17,322 nucleotides of DNA from NCBI GenBank assembly GCA_018333775.1, contig JAGXSO010000076.1, positions 1-17,322 of the forward strand. The letters are read 5' to 3'. Positions 1 through 6,671 of the stretch are shown piece by piece (position 1 is the stretch's first letter; every line of letters begins with the position of its first letter). The position numbers were made by a program, and so were the translations under genes. Below the pieces are notes generated by a model that worked only from the letters and a program-made list of their open reading frames with translations, was not told the DNA's origin and did not search any database. The DNA comes from Truepera sp. Lineage in GTDB: Bacteria > Deinococcota > Deinococci > Deinococcales > Trueperaceae.

Positions 1-2
1 CC

Positions 3-1280
3 CGCCTTGAGCGGATCGCCGGCAACGTGCTGATGATCCAGGCCGGCGACGCTACCTACCGCGAGCTGGCGCTGGTTAGCTGGCCCATGGGCAGTTCGCT
101 GGCCCAAGTGATCCGGCTGGAGGGGGGGCGGGCCTACCTGCAAGTCTTTGCCGGCAGCCGCGGCATTCCCACTAGCGCCCGGGTGCGCTTGCTAGGCCGA
201 CCCATGCAGGTGCCGTTCTCGGCAGCGTTGCTGGGCCGAGTCTTCGATGGCGCGGGTCGCCCCCGCGACCGGAGGCCGGTGCTAGACCAGGGGTACATCG
301 ACATCGGCGGCCCGTCGGTCAACCCCGCTAAGCGGATCATCCCCCGCACCATGGTGCGCACCGGTATCCCCATGATCGACGTTTTCAACACCCTGGTGGA
401 GAGCCAGAAGCTCCCCATCTTTTCGGTAGCGGGCGAGCCTTACAACGAGCTGCTGGCCCGCATCGCCCTACAGGCCGAGGTTGAGGTGATCGTGCTGGGG
501 GGGATGGGCCTAAAGTTTGACGACTACCTCTACTTCCGCGACACGCTCGAGCAGGCCGGGGCGCTGGCCCGCACGGTGATGTTTATCCATACCGCCGCCG
601 ACCCCACGGTCGAGAGCCTGTTAGTGCCGGACATGGCCCTGGCGGTAGCCGAGCGGTTCGCCTTGCAGGGCAAGCGCGTGCTGGTGCTGCTGACCGACAT
701 GACCAACTTTGCTGATGCGTTAAAAGAGGTCGCCATCACCATGGAGCAGATCCCCTCCAATCGCGGCTATCCCGGCGACCTCTATAGTCAGCTAGCAGCG
801 CGCTACGAGAAGGCGGTCGACTTTGAGGGGGCGGGCGCGATTACCATCCTGACAGTCACCACCATGCCCGGCGACGATGTCACCCACCCGGTGCCGGACA
901 ATACCGGCTATATCACCGAAGGGCAGCTCTATCTGCGCGGCGGCAGGATCGAGCCGTTCGGCAGCCTAAGCCGCTTGAAGCAGCTAGTTAACGGCCAGAC
1001 CCGCGACGACCACCGCGCCATCATGAACACCATGATCCAGCTCTATGCTGCTTACCGCGAGACCCTGGAGAAGCAGGCGATGGGCTTTCGCATGAGCCGC
1101 TGGGATCAGCAACTACTGCGCTACGGCGGTCAGTTCGAGGCACGGCTGATGGACTTGCGCGTACAGCTGCCGCTAGAGGCCGCCCTGAATGAAGGTTGGC
1201 GCGTCCTGGCCGAATGTTTCGAACCGGCTCAGACCGGCTTGCCAAGCGCGCTGGTGGCCAAGTACTGGCCGCAGGTGTAG
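3..1280 (+). CDS. atpB: V-type ATPase subunit B (5'-partial)
   Basis: This is the non-catalytic B subunit of the V1 head of a V/A-type rotary ATPase, which alternates with catalytic A subunits around the central stalk. The reading frame is open to the left window edge. The GTG at 27 is therefore probably internal, because the residues before it (RLERIAGN) look like the conserved N-terminal beta-barrel. The family signature is clear: [32 protein letters not shown] where the catalytic subunit has its P-loop, [26 protein letters not shown], and [11 protein letters not shown]. The short [10 protein letters not shown] and [17 protein letters not shown] segments match, from memory, the chlamydial/spirochaetal/Bacteroidetes branch better than Thermus AtpB. 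The stop lies 2 nt before the D subunit start, so the two genes are probably translationally coupled. Identification is very secure; only the true start is unseen. Confidence 0.96.
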   Translation, partial: RLERIAGNVLMIQAGDATYRELALVSWPMGSSLAQVIRLEGGRAYLQVFAGSRGIPTSARVRLLGRPMQVPFSAALLGRVFDGAGRPRDRRPVLDQGYIDIGGPSVNPAKRIIPRTMVRTGIPMIDVFNTLVESQKLPIFSVAGEPYNELLARIALQAEVEVIVLGGMGLKFDDYLYFRDTLEQAGALARTVMFIHTAADPTVESLLVPDMALAVAERFALQGKRVLVLLTDMTNFADALKEVAITMEQIPSNRGYPGDLYSQLAARYEKAVDFEGAGAITILTVTTMPGDDVTHPVPDNTGYITEGQLYLRGGRIEPFGSLSRLKQLVNGQTRDDHRAIMNTMIQLYAAYRETLEKQAMGFRMSRWDQQLLRYGGQFEARLMDLRVQLPLEAALNEGWRVLAECFEPAQTGLPSALVAKYWPQV

Positions 1281-1282
1281 CT

Positions 1283-1885
1283 ATGGCCCGGATCAAGACC
1301 AGCAAGCAGGAGTTTAAGCGCCAGCGCGACGCCTTGGCCCGTTTTGAGCGCTACCTGCCGACTTTGCTGTTAAAAAAGCAGCAGCTTCAGCTCGAGCTGC
1401 GGCAGGTCGAGATCGATATGAGCAAGCTCAGCGACGAAGAGACGCGGCTGCGCCGCCAGCTGGCCGACTGGATCAAGCTCTTCGCCGAGCCGCAGCCCTT
1501 GAGCCAGCACCTCAAGCTCGAGGCCGTACAATATGGCGAACAGAACATCGCCGGGGTCGCCGTGCCCACCTTAGAGCAGGTGGCGTGGCAAGAGACAGTG
1601 CCCGACTTGCACCTGACCCCTAGCTGGCTTGATGACGCGCTTGAAGCGCTCAAGGCCGTCCTCACCTTGCAACTTAGGCGCCGGGTGCTAAACGAACAGC
1701 ACCATCTGCTCAGCGCTGAGCTACGGGTGACTACGCAGCGCGTGAACCTGTTTGAGAAGGTCAAGATCCCCGAGGCGCGCGACAACATCCGCATCATCCG
1801 CATCGCTCTGGGGGACTTGCAAGCCGCCGAGGTGGTGCGGGCCAAAATCGCCAAGGCCAAGGCGGTAGGGGATGGTGCGGCGTGA
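1283..1885 (+). CDS. atpD: V-type ATPase subunit D (central stalk)
   Basis: This is the D subunit, the coiled-coil rotor shaft that transmits rotation from the A3B3 head to the membrane ring. It has 200 residues, the usual family length. The start ATG at 1283 was chosen over the in-frame upstream start at 1196, which would overlap subunit B by 85 nt. It lies 2 nt after the B stop and gives the typical beginning MARIKTSKQEFKRQRDALAR. The C-terminus carries the family motif RVNLFEKVKIPEARDNIRII, followed by a lysine-rich helix. Residues 1-60 and 150-200 are predicted helices that pair as an antiparallel coiled coil. The last four bases overlap the start of subunit I (GTGA), so translation is coupled. 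Confidence in the family is high. Confidence 0.95.
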   Translation: MARIKTSKQEFKRQRDALARFERYLPTLLLKKQQLQLELRQVEIDMSKLSDEETRLRRQLADWIKLFAEPQPLSQHLKLEAVQYGEQNIAGVAVPTLEQVAWQETVPDLHLTPSWLDDALEALKAVLTLQLRRRVLNEQHHLLSAELRVTTQRVNLFEKVKIPEARDNIRIIRIALGDLQAAEVVRAKIAKAKAVGDGAA

Positions 1886-3669
1886 TCGTCCCCATGAAAC
1901 AGCTCACTTTGGTGGTGTTAAAAAATGAGCAGACCGCCGCCTTAGAGGTGCTGCAAGACCTGGGCGTGATGCACCTGGCCGCTGCGCCGCCACCTGATGA
2001 GGAGGCGATAACTGCCATCCGCGCCCGATGGCAGGAGGTCAGGCGTGTCGCCGAGGTGTTGTCCGGGTTGCCGGCGAGCGAAGCTAAGCCTACGGGTACG
2101 AGTATGCGGCTCCAGCCACCGGAGATCGTGGCCGAGGTACGGCGCCTGACTGAGCGCTTAAGCGGCTTAAACGATACCCGGCTCGAGCTGCTGCTCGAGC
2201 AGGAGCGTTTAGCGCCGTTCGGCAACTTCGAGCCCGAGGCTATCCGCCTGCTTGAGGCGCAGGGGATCGGCGTCCGGCTGTTCCGCCTTCCCGTGCGCCA
2301 AGCCTTTGAGCCTCCTGACGGTACAGCCTTGGTGGAGTTGTCGCGTGACCGCAGGCAGCGCTATCTGGTGCTGGTAGGCCCTGTGGCGGCGGTAGCACAG
2401 GCGGAGATACTCGAGGAGGTGCCCATGCCGGACACCTCTCCTGCCAGCCTGGCTCGGCAACTCCTTGAGGTTGAGCGCGAAGTCACCCGTATCAAAAACG
2501 AGTTGACCGTCCTCGCCGGACATTTAGAGGCGGTCAAACTGCTGGCTGACCGTACTGAGGATAAGCTCCACTTCGAAGAGGCCAGAGCCACCATGACGGT
2601 GATAGGGACGCTGGCCTATTTGCGCGGCTTCTGCCCCGAGCGCGACGTTCCGCAAGTGCAAGCGCTAGCCGAAGCCCGCGGCTGGGGGCTATTGATCGAG
2701 GAGGTCAGTAACCCCAACGAAGTCCCCACCAAGATCGAGAACCCGCGTTGGGTTAAGCCCATCCAGCCGGTAATGTCCTTTCTGGGGGTGATCCCCGGCT
2801 ACGACCAGGTCGATATCAGCGCGCCGTTTTTGATTTTCTTCAGTCTGTTTTTCGCCATGATCGTTGGTGACGCGGGCTACGGGCTGCTCTTTTTGCTGCT
2901 GACCCTATGGGGACAACGGCGCTACCCGCAAGCGCCGAAAAACCTCTTTTCGCTGCTCAAGCTGTTGAGTGTCGCCACTATGGTGTGGGGCGTGCTAACC
3001 GGGAACTACTTTGGCGTACCGGCTATTCCCGCCCCGCTCGAGCTGCTGAAAGTCACGTGGTTGCTCGAGCAGGAGAATATCATCCTGCTGAGTTTTATTA
3101 TTGGAGCCGTTCACCTTACGCTGGCGCACGGCTGGAACGTGGTGCGCTTTTTTCCGAGCAGCCGCGCCCTGGCCCAGGTTGGCTGGATTCTCACCACCTG
3201 GTCGATGTTTTTCCTGGCCCGCACGCTGGTCCTGGGGGCGCCTTTCCCCGAGGCGATACTGCCATTATTGGCGGTCGGCGTGGCCTTGATCGTGGTTTTT
3301 ATGACCCCCTGGCGGCAGCTCAAGCACGAGTGGTTTAACCACGCCATGTTGCCGCTGACCTTGGTCAACAACTTTGTCGACGTTATCTCCTATGTGCGGC
3401 TGTTCGCGGTCGGCGCCGCGACCTATGCGGTGGCCTCGGCATTTAACGAGATGGCTTTAGCGGCCGGGGCGGGCGGGCTCCTGGCGAGCATCCTTGCCGC
3501 GCTGATCTTGTTTTTTGGTCACACTCTCAATATCCTGCTGGCCGCCATGGGGGTGCTGGTTCACGGCGTGAGGCTTAACACCCTGGAGTTTGCCGGACAC
3601 TTGGGGATGTCCTGGAGTGGCCGCCCCTATCGCCCGTTTGCGCGCAAGGCGCGGCGTGAGGTGGCCTGA
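1882..3669 (+). CDS. atpI: V-type ATPase membrane stator subunit I
   Basis: This is subunit I (eukaryotic subunit a homologue), the stator protein carrying the ion half-channels next to the proteolipid ring. It has 595 residues, somewhat short but normal for the bacterial branch. The GTG at 1882 overlaps the D stop and gives MIVPMKQLTLVVL; the common family start resembles this, so I prefer it to the ATG at 1894. Residues 1-300 are a cytosolic domain with helical stretches. From about residue 305 there are some seven hydrophobic segments. The essential channel arginine is visible as Arg506 in SYVRLFAVG, followed by HTLNILLAAMG and the conserved tail HGVRLNTLEFAGHLG. It works with subunit K encoded downstream. 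Confidence is high. Confidence 0.95.
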   Translation: MIVPMKQLTLVVLKNEQTAALEVLQDLGVMHLAAAPPPDEEAITAIRARWQEVRRVAEVLSGLPASEAKPTGTSMRLQPPEIVAEVRRLTERLSGLNDTRLELLLEQERLAPFGNFEPEAIRLLEAQGIGVRLFRLPVRQAFEPPDGTALVELSRDRRQRYLVLVGPVAAVAQAEILEEVPMPDTSPASLARQLLEVEREVTRIKNELTVLAGHLEAVKLLADRTEDKLHFEEARATMTVIGTLAYLRGFCPERDVPQVQALAEARGWGLLIEEVSNPNEVPTKIENPRWVKPIQPVMSFLGVIPGYDQVDISAPFLIFFSLFFAMIVGDAGYGLLFLLLTLWGQRRYPQAPKNLFSLLKLLSVATMVWGVLTGNYFGVPAIPAPLELLKVTWLLEQENIILLSFIIGAVHLTLAHGWNVVRFFPSSRALAQVGWILTTWSMFFLARTLVLGAPFPEAILPLLAVGVALIVVFMTPWRQLKHEWFNHAMLPLTLVNNFVDVISYVRLFAVGAATYAVASAFNEMALAAGAGGLLASILAALILFFGHTLNILLAAMGVLVHGVRLNTLEFAGHLGMSWSGRPYRPFARKARREVA

Positions 3670-3680
3670 TGCTCCTCCTT

Positions 3681-3785
3681 GTTGTTGCGAGCCGAGCTTG
3701 CGAGGCGAAGCAACCTCGTCATTGGCGTTTCCCGCATCTACCCAAATCGAGATTGCTTCCCCTTCGACTTTGGGGGCGCAATGAC
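3681..3785. repeat. Palindromic REP/MITE-like element
   Basis: The 194-bp gap between subunits I and K holds two 38-nt arms in inverted orientation, 3681-3718 and 3748-3785, separated by 29 nt. By my alignment 26 of 38 positions match, with the best block at the inner end (GAAGCAACCTCG against GAAGCAATCTCG). The outer ends (TTGTTGCGAG and its partner GCGCAATGAC) resemble the widespread bacterial family of GTCATTGCGAG...GAAGCAATCTC palindromes. The transcript could fold into a long imperfect hairpin within the operon. It may be a non-autonomous mobile element, a processing site, or a device separating K expression from the upstream genes. No coding sequence is credible here. Confidence 0.6.
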
Positions 3786-3850
3786 AGTAACAATTTGGCA
3801 GTCATACCGCTTCTCAAGCTCGCCGGTACACGCTTGCCACGAGCTGACGT

Positions 3851-3857
3851 AAAGGAG
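3851..3857 (+). promoter_or_regulatory. Strong Shine-Dalgarno of proteolipid gene
   Basis: AAAGGAG lies 6 nt before the ATG at 3864. It is the only strong, free-standing ribosome site among the ATPase genes visible here; D and I rely on overlap. This fits the need to make many proteolipid copies per complex. Confidence 0.7.
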
Positions 3858-3863
3858 ACGTAA

Positions 3864-4331
3864 ATGGACCCTGAGCTAATGGCAGCCTTCGGCAAAGCCG
3901 GCGCCGCGGCGGTGCTCGGCCTCGCGGCGTTCGGCTCAGCGCTCGGCACCGGCACCGCCGGCATGGCGGCGATCGGTGTGTGGAAGCGCTGTTTTGCCCA
4001 GGGCCGGATGGCGCCGTTTATCCTTTTGACCTTTGTCGGGGCGCCCTTGTCGCAGACCATCTACGGTATGATCCTGATGAATACCGTAATCGGCGCTGCT
4101 GAGCAGGCTGCTGCTGCCGGCGATATGGTGAGCTGGCCGGCCATGATCGGCATCGGGCTGTTCGGCGGCCTGGCCATGGCCGGGTCGGCCTGGTATCAGG
4201 GCAAGGCCGGCGCGGCAGCGGCCGATGCGCTAGGCGAAACCGGCCAGGGGTTTGGCAACTACCTGATGGTGATCGGCATCGTTGAGACGGTGGCGCTGTT
4301 TGTGCTGGTCTTTATCCAGGCGGCACTGTAG
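3864..4331 (+). CDS. atpK: V-type ATPase proteolipid subunit K
   Basis: This is the membrane ring subunit (subunit K, or c) that carries ions through Vo and drives or is driven by rotation. It has 155 residues and four hydrophobic segments arranged as two fused hairpins, the duplicated V-type form. The ion-binding carboxylate is Glu141 in the fourth helix (GIVETVALFVLV). The equivalent place in helix two is Gln64 (PLSQTIYG), so there is one carboxylate per four-helix protein. Gly/Ala-rich helices one and three (GSALGTGTAG, GGLAMAGSA) are typical of ring packing. Whether the ring binds H+ or Na+ cannot be settled from this alone. The gene follows a palindromic spacer and has its own strong Shine-Dalgarno. 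Confidence 0.94.
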   Translation: MDPELMAAFGKAGAAAVLGLAAFGSALGTGTAGMAAIGVWKRCFAQGRMAPFILLTFVGAPLSQTIYGMILMNTVIGAAEQAAAAGDMVSWPAMIGIGLFGGLAMAGSAWYQGKAGAAAADALGETGQGFGNYLMVIGIVETVALFVLVFIQAAL

Positions 4332-4347
4332 GCGTTAAACTAGGCAG

Positions 4348-4767
4348 GTGATCCGCCACTTCGAGCACACCGCCGATGTGGGCTTTGAGCTGACGGCCGG
4401 CGACCTGAATGCGCTCTTTGACGCCGCCCGGCGGGCCTTGCTGGAGCTTTTGGTGTCTTGCCCGTCGCGTGAGGGGTCGATCCCAAGGTCCATAACCCTA
4501 GAGGCCGAGTCGCTCGAGGGCTTGCTGGTCGCTTGGCTTGACGAGCTGCTCTACCTTGTTCAGACCCACGGGCTACTGCCAGTGCAAAGCGCCGTAGCGG
4601 TAAGCGCCGCACCTGCTGGCTACCATCTGGCGGCCTTGCTGAACTGTGCGCCGCTGGACGTTGAAGCGCACGGCTGGCAGGGTGAGGTCAAGGGGGCTAC
4701 CTATCACGGGCTAAAGCTGGTGCAGGAGAATGGAAACTGGCGGGCGCGGGTGGTCTTGGATGTTTAG
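4348..4767 (+). CDS. Archease (RtcB activator)
   Basis: Archease is a small cytosolic protein that promotes guanylylation and multiple turnover of the RNA ligase RtcB. The 139 residues match the family along their length: RHFEHTADVGFEL at the start with the conserved Asp10, EGLLVAWLDELLYL in the middle, VKGATYHGLKL near the end, and the terminal VVLDV with Asp138, a metal-site position. The GTG at 4348 is the only start that preserves the N-terminal motif; it follows the K stop by 16 nt with a weak ribosome site (GGCAG). It may be co-transcribed with the ATPase genes. Its partner rtcB lies at 12770-14212 on the same strand, separated by an opposite-strand operon. Confidence in the family is high. 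Confidence 0.92.
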   Translation: MIRHFEHTADVGFELTAGDLNALFDAARRALLELLVSCPSREGSIPRSITLEAESLEGLLVAWLDELLYLVQTHGLLPVQSAVAVSAAPAGYHLAALLNCAPLDVEAHGWQGEVKGATYHGLKLVQENGNWRARVVLDV

Positions 4768-4942
4768 GTGTTATGGACAAACATCTTTGCTGCTCGCCGT
4801 CGCTACGCTTTGTCTAATGGCCCAGGGCTGCGACTTCGTTCGGCAAGATCGTCGTAAGGTTAACCCGCACCGCCAGTGGAGCAGCTCGTGCCTCAAACTC
4901 GGTTGGCCCCGATGGGGGTTTGGCGGGCGTTTCTCGGATTAG
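4760..4942 (+). CDS. Small lipoprotein-like ORF or gene remnant
   Basis: This 60-codon frame starts at an ATG overlapping the archease stop by 8 nt. The first 25 residues resemble a lipoprotein signal peptide: hydrophobic SLLLAVATLCLM followed by AQGC, a poor lipobox. The rest (DFVRQDRRKVNPHRQ and a Trp/Gly-rich end) matches no family I know. It ends in a convergent 4-nt overlap with the opposite-strand gene at 4939. It could be the interrupted 5' end of a lipoprotein gene that once followed archease, or simply noncoding sequence. Support rests on position and the signal-like start only. Confidence 0.3.
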   Translation: MFRCYGQTSLLLAVATLCLMAQGCDFVRQDRRKVNPHRQWSSSCLKLGWPRWGFGGRFSD

Positions 4943-5484
4943 GGAGAGAGAGCTGGGAGCTGCTCCAGCGCCTTCCCTCTCGAGGCAGCCAGCCTTGCCA
5001 GTTGCTCGGTAGCCCCACCCGGTGCCGCATGGATTACCAAGAGCCTCGAGGCCAGCGCCACCACCAGCCGGTTGCGCCGCTCGGCCCTACGGCTGTCCGC
5101 CCTTCGAACCCCATCGCCGAAGGGTGAGACCAGCAGCAGTCGTCCGGCCTCGAGCACCCTGTCAAGCTCGGCGGTCAGGCGCATCCCCCCCAGCCCCCGC
5201 GCCGGACAGAGCACCACACTCCCTGTACCCTTCAGCACTACCCGCAGAATCTCCTGCTCCACCGGCGAGTGGAAACCCCCCACCAGCGCCAGCCCCTGCG
5301 CTCTGGCCGTCTTTGCCCAGTCCTGCGCAGCAATAATCAGCCGGGCCGGGCACTGGCGCGAAGAGACCACCCCCACCAACGGCTGATGGAGCAGCTCGAG
5401 GTTTCCCAGCCCGGTCAGCTGCTCAAAGCCCCAGTCTGCCAGGCCGGCGGGGAAGTTTGGGTGGGAGGGCTCGAGCTGGGTCAT
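4939..5484 (-). CDS. Short DprA/SLOG-like Rossmann protein
   Basis: This 181-residue protein has the core of the DprA-like SLOG superfamily, whose members bind nucleotides or single-stranded DNA. Visible elements are a first strand PLVGVVSSRQ (residues 35-43), LALVGGFHSPVEQE (65-78) in place of DprA's SGLAxGID loop, VVLCPARGL (90-98), LLLVSPFG (116-123) and the basic RRNRLVVALASRLLVIHA (136-153) that aligns with the DprA RNR motif. Canonical DprA is longer and carries extra domains, so this is a relative rather than the transformation protein itself. The start overlaps the HEPN gene stop by 4 nt (ATGA), making it the last gene of the defence operon. A role in sensing or signalling is inference. 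Confidence 0.7.
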   Translation of the reverse strand: MTQLEPSHPNFPAGLADWGFEQLTGLGNLELLHQPLVGVVSSRQCPARLIIAAQDWAKTARAQGLALVGGFHSPVEQEILRVVLKGTGSVVLCPARGLGGMRLTAELDRVLEAGRLLLVSPFGDGVRRADSRRAERRNRLVVALASRLLVIHAAPGGATEQLARLAASRGKALEQLPALSP

Positions 5485-5885
5485 GGCCTGACCTTCGCCG
5501 GGAGTCTTGATAAAACAACCGACCGGACAATGGTAGCCAGATGCGCGGCCTCCTGGGCAACCTCACGTTCAGGCCAAAACTCGCTGTCGTAGCGAAGGAT
5601 GACCGCATAGTCACTCAACTCCGCCAAGTTTAGACTCGATAGCTCGGCTTTTAAGGAAGAGTCCAGCGCCTCACAAAGACGTGCGAGTTCCTCGACGTCA
5701 TGCGGCCGAGGAATAGCTTGTTCATGAAGGGCGAGCACGCTCTTGAGGTACTTCTCGACGGCCTGCTGCGCGTGAAAACAGGCCGTATCATAGGGGCCTG
5801 GTCCGCTCAATATCTGCCCAGCGGCAGAGAGGTCGCTGTCCCCTTTCATGAACCAGCCCCTGGCGTGCTCGGCGCTATCTTTCAT
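5481..5885 (-). CDS. HEPN domain protein, partner of MNT enzyme
   Basis: This 134-residue all-helical protein is of the HEPN family that pairs with minimal nucleotidyltransferases in toxin-antitoxin-like modules. The signature is FHAQQAVEKYLKSVLALHEQ (residues 37-56) followed by IPRPHDVEELARLC (58-71). The arginine-X4-6-histidine motif of RNase-active HEPN toxins is not obvious; the nearest candidate is Arg60-Pro-His62, with a shorter spacing. It may therefore be a non-catalytic HEPN, or its active site may be built differently. It overlaps the MNT gene upstream by 11 nt and the DprA-like gene downstream by 4 nt. Family assignment is good; toxicity is inference. Confidence 0.82.
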   Translation of the reverse strand: MKDSAEHARGWFMKGDSDLSAAGQILSGPGPYDTACFHAQQAVEKYLKSVLALHEQAIPRPHDVEELARLCEALDSSLKAELSSLNLAELSDYAVILRYDSEFWPEREVAQEAAHLATIVRSVVLSRLPAKVRP

Positions 5886-6207
5886 AAAGCACCACCCCCT
5901 CTCGCAGCGCGGCAGTGATGAATGCGTTGTCGATGGCCTGCCACTCTCTGACTTCCTGTGGGGTCCATACCACGATGTCTTTGGAAGGAAAGAGGCCCAG
6001 AAGCGCCTGCCGATAGCGCCCGGACCGTTTGTAGCGGGGCAAGTCGGACTCCTCTATGACCAGCAGGTCCAAGTCGCTATCCGGCCTCGCTTCACCCCTG
6101 GCCCTTGAGCCGAAGAGCACGATCTTAATGGGAGCGCCGACGGCCAGCATGCGCCTGACCGCTTCGGCGAGCAGTTCGTCCGTGACTTCAGGATAGGGAA
6201 GCGTCAT
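5875..6207 (-). CDS. MNT-type nucleotidyltransferase
   Basis: This is a minimal nucleotidyltransferase of the polymerase-beta fold, 110 residues. The catalytic signature is complete: Gly33-Ser34 followed by ten residues and Asp45-x-Asp47 (GSRARGEARPDSDLDLLV), and a likely third carboxylate at Asp77 in KDIVVW. The GSX10DXD form is the one found in MntA antitoxins, which AMPylate their HEPN partner to silence it. The gene shares ATGA with the preceding antitoxin gene and overlaps the HEPN gene by 11 nt, so an MNT-HEPN complex is likely. The enzyme looks active; the substrate being the neighbouring HEPN protein is inference. Confidence 0.88.
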   Translation of the reverse strand: MTLPYPEVTDELLAEAVRRMLAVGAPIKIVLFGSRARGEARPDSDLDLLVIEESDLPRYKRSGRYRQALLGLFPSKDIVVWTPQEVREWQAIDNAFITAALREGVVLYER

Positions 6208-6413
6208 GAATGATTCAAGCCCAAAAGCCTTTTCACATCCTCCAGAGGCGTCGTCGTCGCGTCGCCTTCCGCCTCTTTCGCTTCACGTAGATCGATCAAG
6301 TCCTGAGCGTCCGCCAGCAGCTCCTGCAACGCCTCGAACTCCTCATAAGGGAGCACAACGAACTGCTTCTTGCCGTCCTTGACCAGGTATTCCGGGTGTA
6401 ATTTCAGCGTCAT
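6204..6413 (-). CDS. Type II antitoxin (Phd/RelB-like)
   Basis: This 69-residue protein fits the short antitoxins that accompany RelE toxins. It has an N-terminal beta-rich part (HPEYLVKDGKKQFVVLPYEE), a helix EEFEALQELLADAQDLIDLREA, and an acidic, flexible C-terminus (EGDATTTPLEDVKRLLGL) of the kind that wraps the toxin. It follows the toxin gene, the less usual order, with a 9-nt gap. It has its own strong Shine-Dalgarno and overlaps the MNT gene by 4 nt. Antitoxins of this class often repress their own promoter, but no operator is evident here because the gene is internal to a long operon. The exact subfamily is uncertain. Confidence 0.72.
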   Translation of the reverse strand: MTLKLHPEYLVKDGKKQFVVLPYEEFEALQELLADAQDLIDLREAKEAEGDATTTPLEDVKRLLGLNHS

Positions 6414-6417
6414 GATG

Positions 6418-6424
6418 CTCCTTT
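6418..6424 (-). promoter_or_regulatory. Dedicated Shine-Dalgarno of antitoxin
   Basis: Read on the minus strand, AAAGGAG ends 4 nt before the antitoxin ATG at 6413 and overlaps the toxin stop codon. The other internal junctions of this operon are start/stop overlaps without such a site. This could keep antitoxin in excess of toxin. Confidence 0.65.
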
Positions 6425-6671
6425 ACCTGTAAACGTCCTTGCGCTGCTGAACGCGGTAGATGACAACCTCATTATCCTCGACCTCGAAAAGCACGCGGTA
6501 GCTACCTACACGAAGCCGATACTCCGGCGTTAAGTTGGCCAGCTTCTTGACATCGCCGGTCAAGTTGTCCCGCATCCTCTCGATCGCCTCCAACACACGC
6601 CGCTGGTCCTTATCCGGCAAGCGCTCGAGGTCTTTGATGGCGCGCGGTTTGAAAACGACTCGATAGATCAT
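6423..6671 (-). CDS. RelE/ParE-family toxin
   Basis: This 82-residue protein has the RelE/ParE fold pattern: IYRVVFKPRAIKDLERLP at the start, a helical hairpin to about residue 40, then the strands YRLRVGSYRVLFEVEDNEVV (51-70) and the C-terminal VQQRKDVYR. RelE toxins cleave mRNA on the ribosome and ParE toxins poison gyrase. The basic residues and Tyr81 favour a RelE-like mode, although the usual His before Arg-Lys-Asp is Gln here. The ATG overlaps the methyltransferase stop by 4 nt (ATGA), so toxin translation is coupled to the methyltransferase. The cognate antitoxin is encoded immediately downstream. Family confidence is high; mechanism is inferred. Confidence 0.88.
   Translation of the reverse strand: MIYRVVFKPRAIKDLERLPDKDQRRVLEAIERMRDNLTGDVKKLANLTPEYRLRVGSYRVLFEVEDNEVVIYRVQQRKDVYR

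Noticed and set aside
1196..1282. An upstream start for ATPase subunit D
   Set aside because: It would add 29 residues unlike the family and overlap subunit B by 85 nt. The ATG at 1283 gives the conserved N-terminus.
4939..5484. Canonical competence protein DprA
   Set aside because: The protein is only 181 residues, lacks the SGLAxGID loop and flanking domains, and sits in a defence operon.
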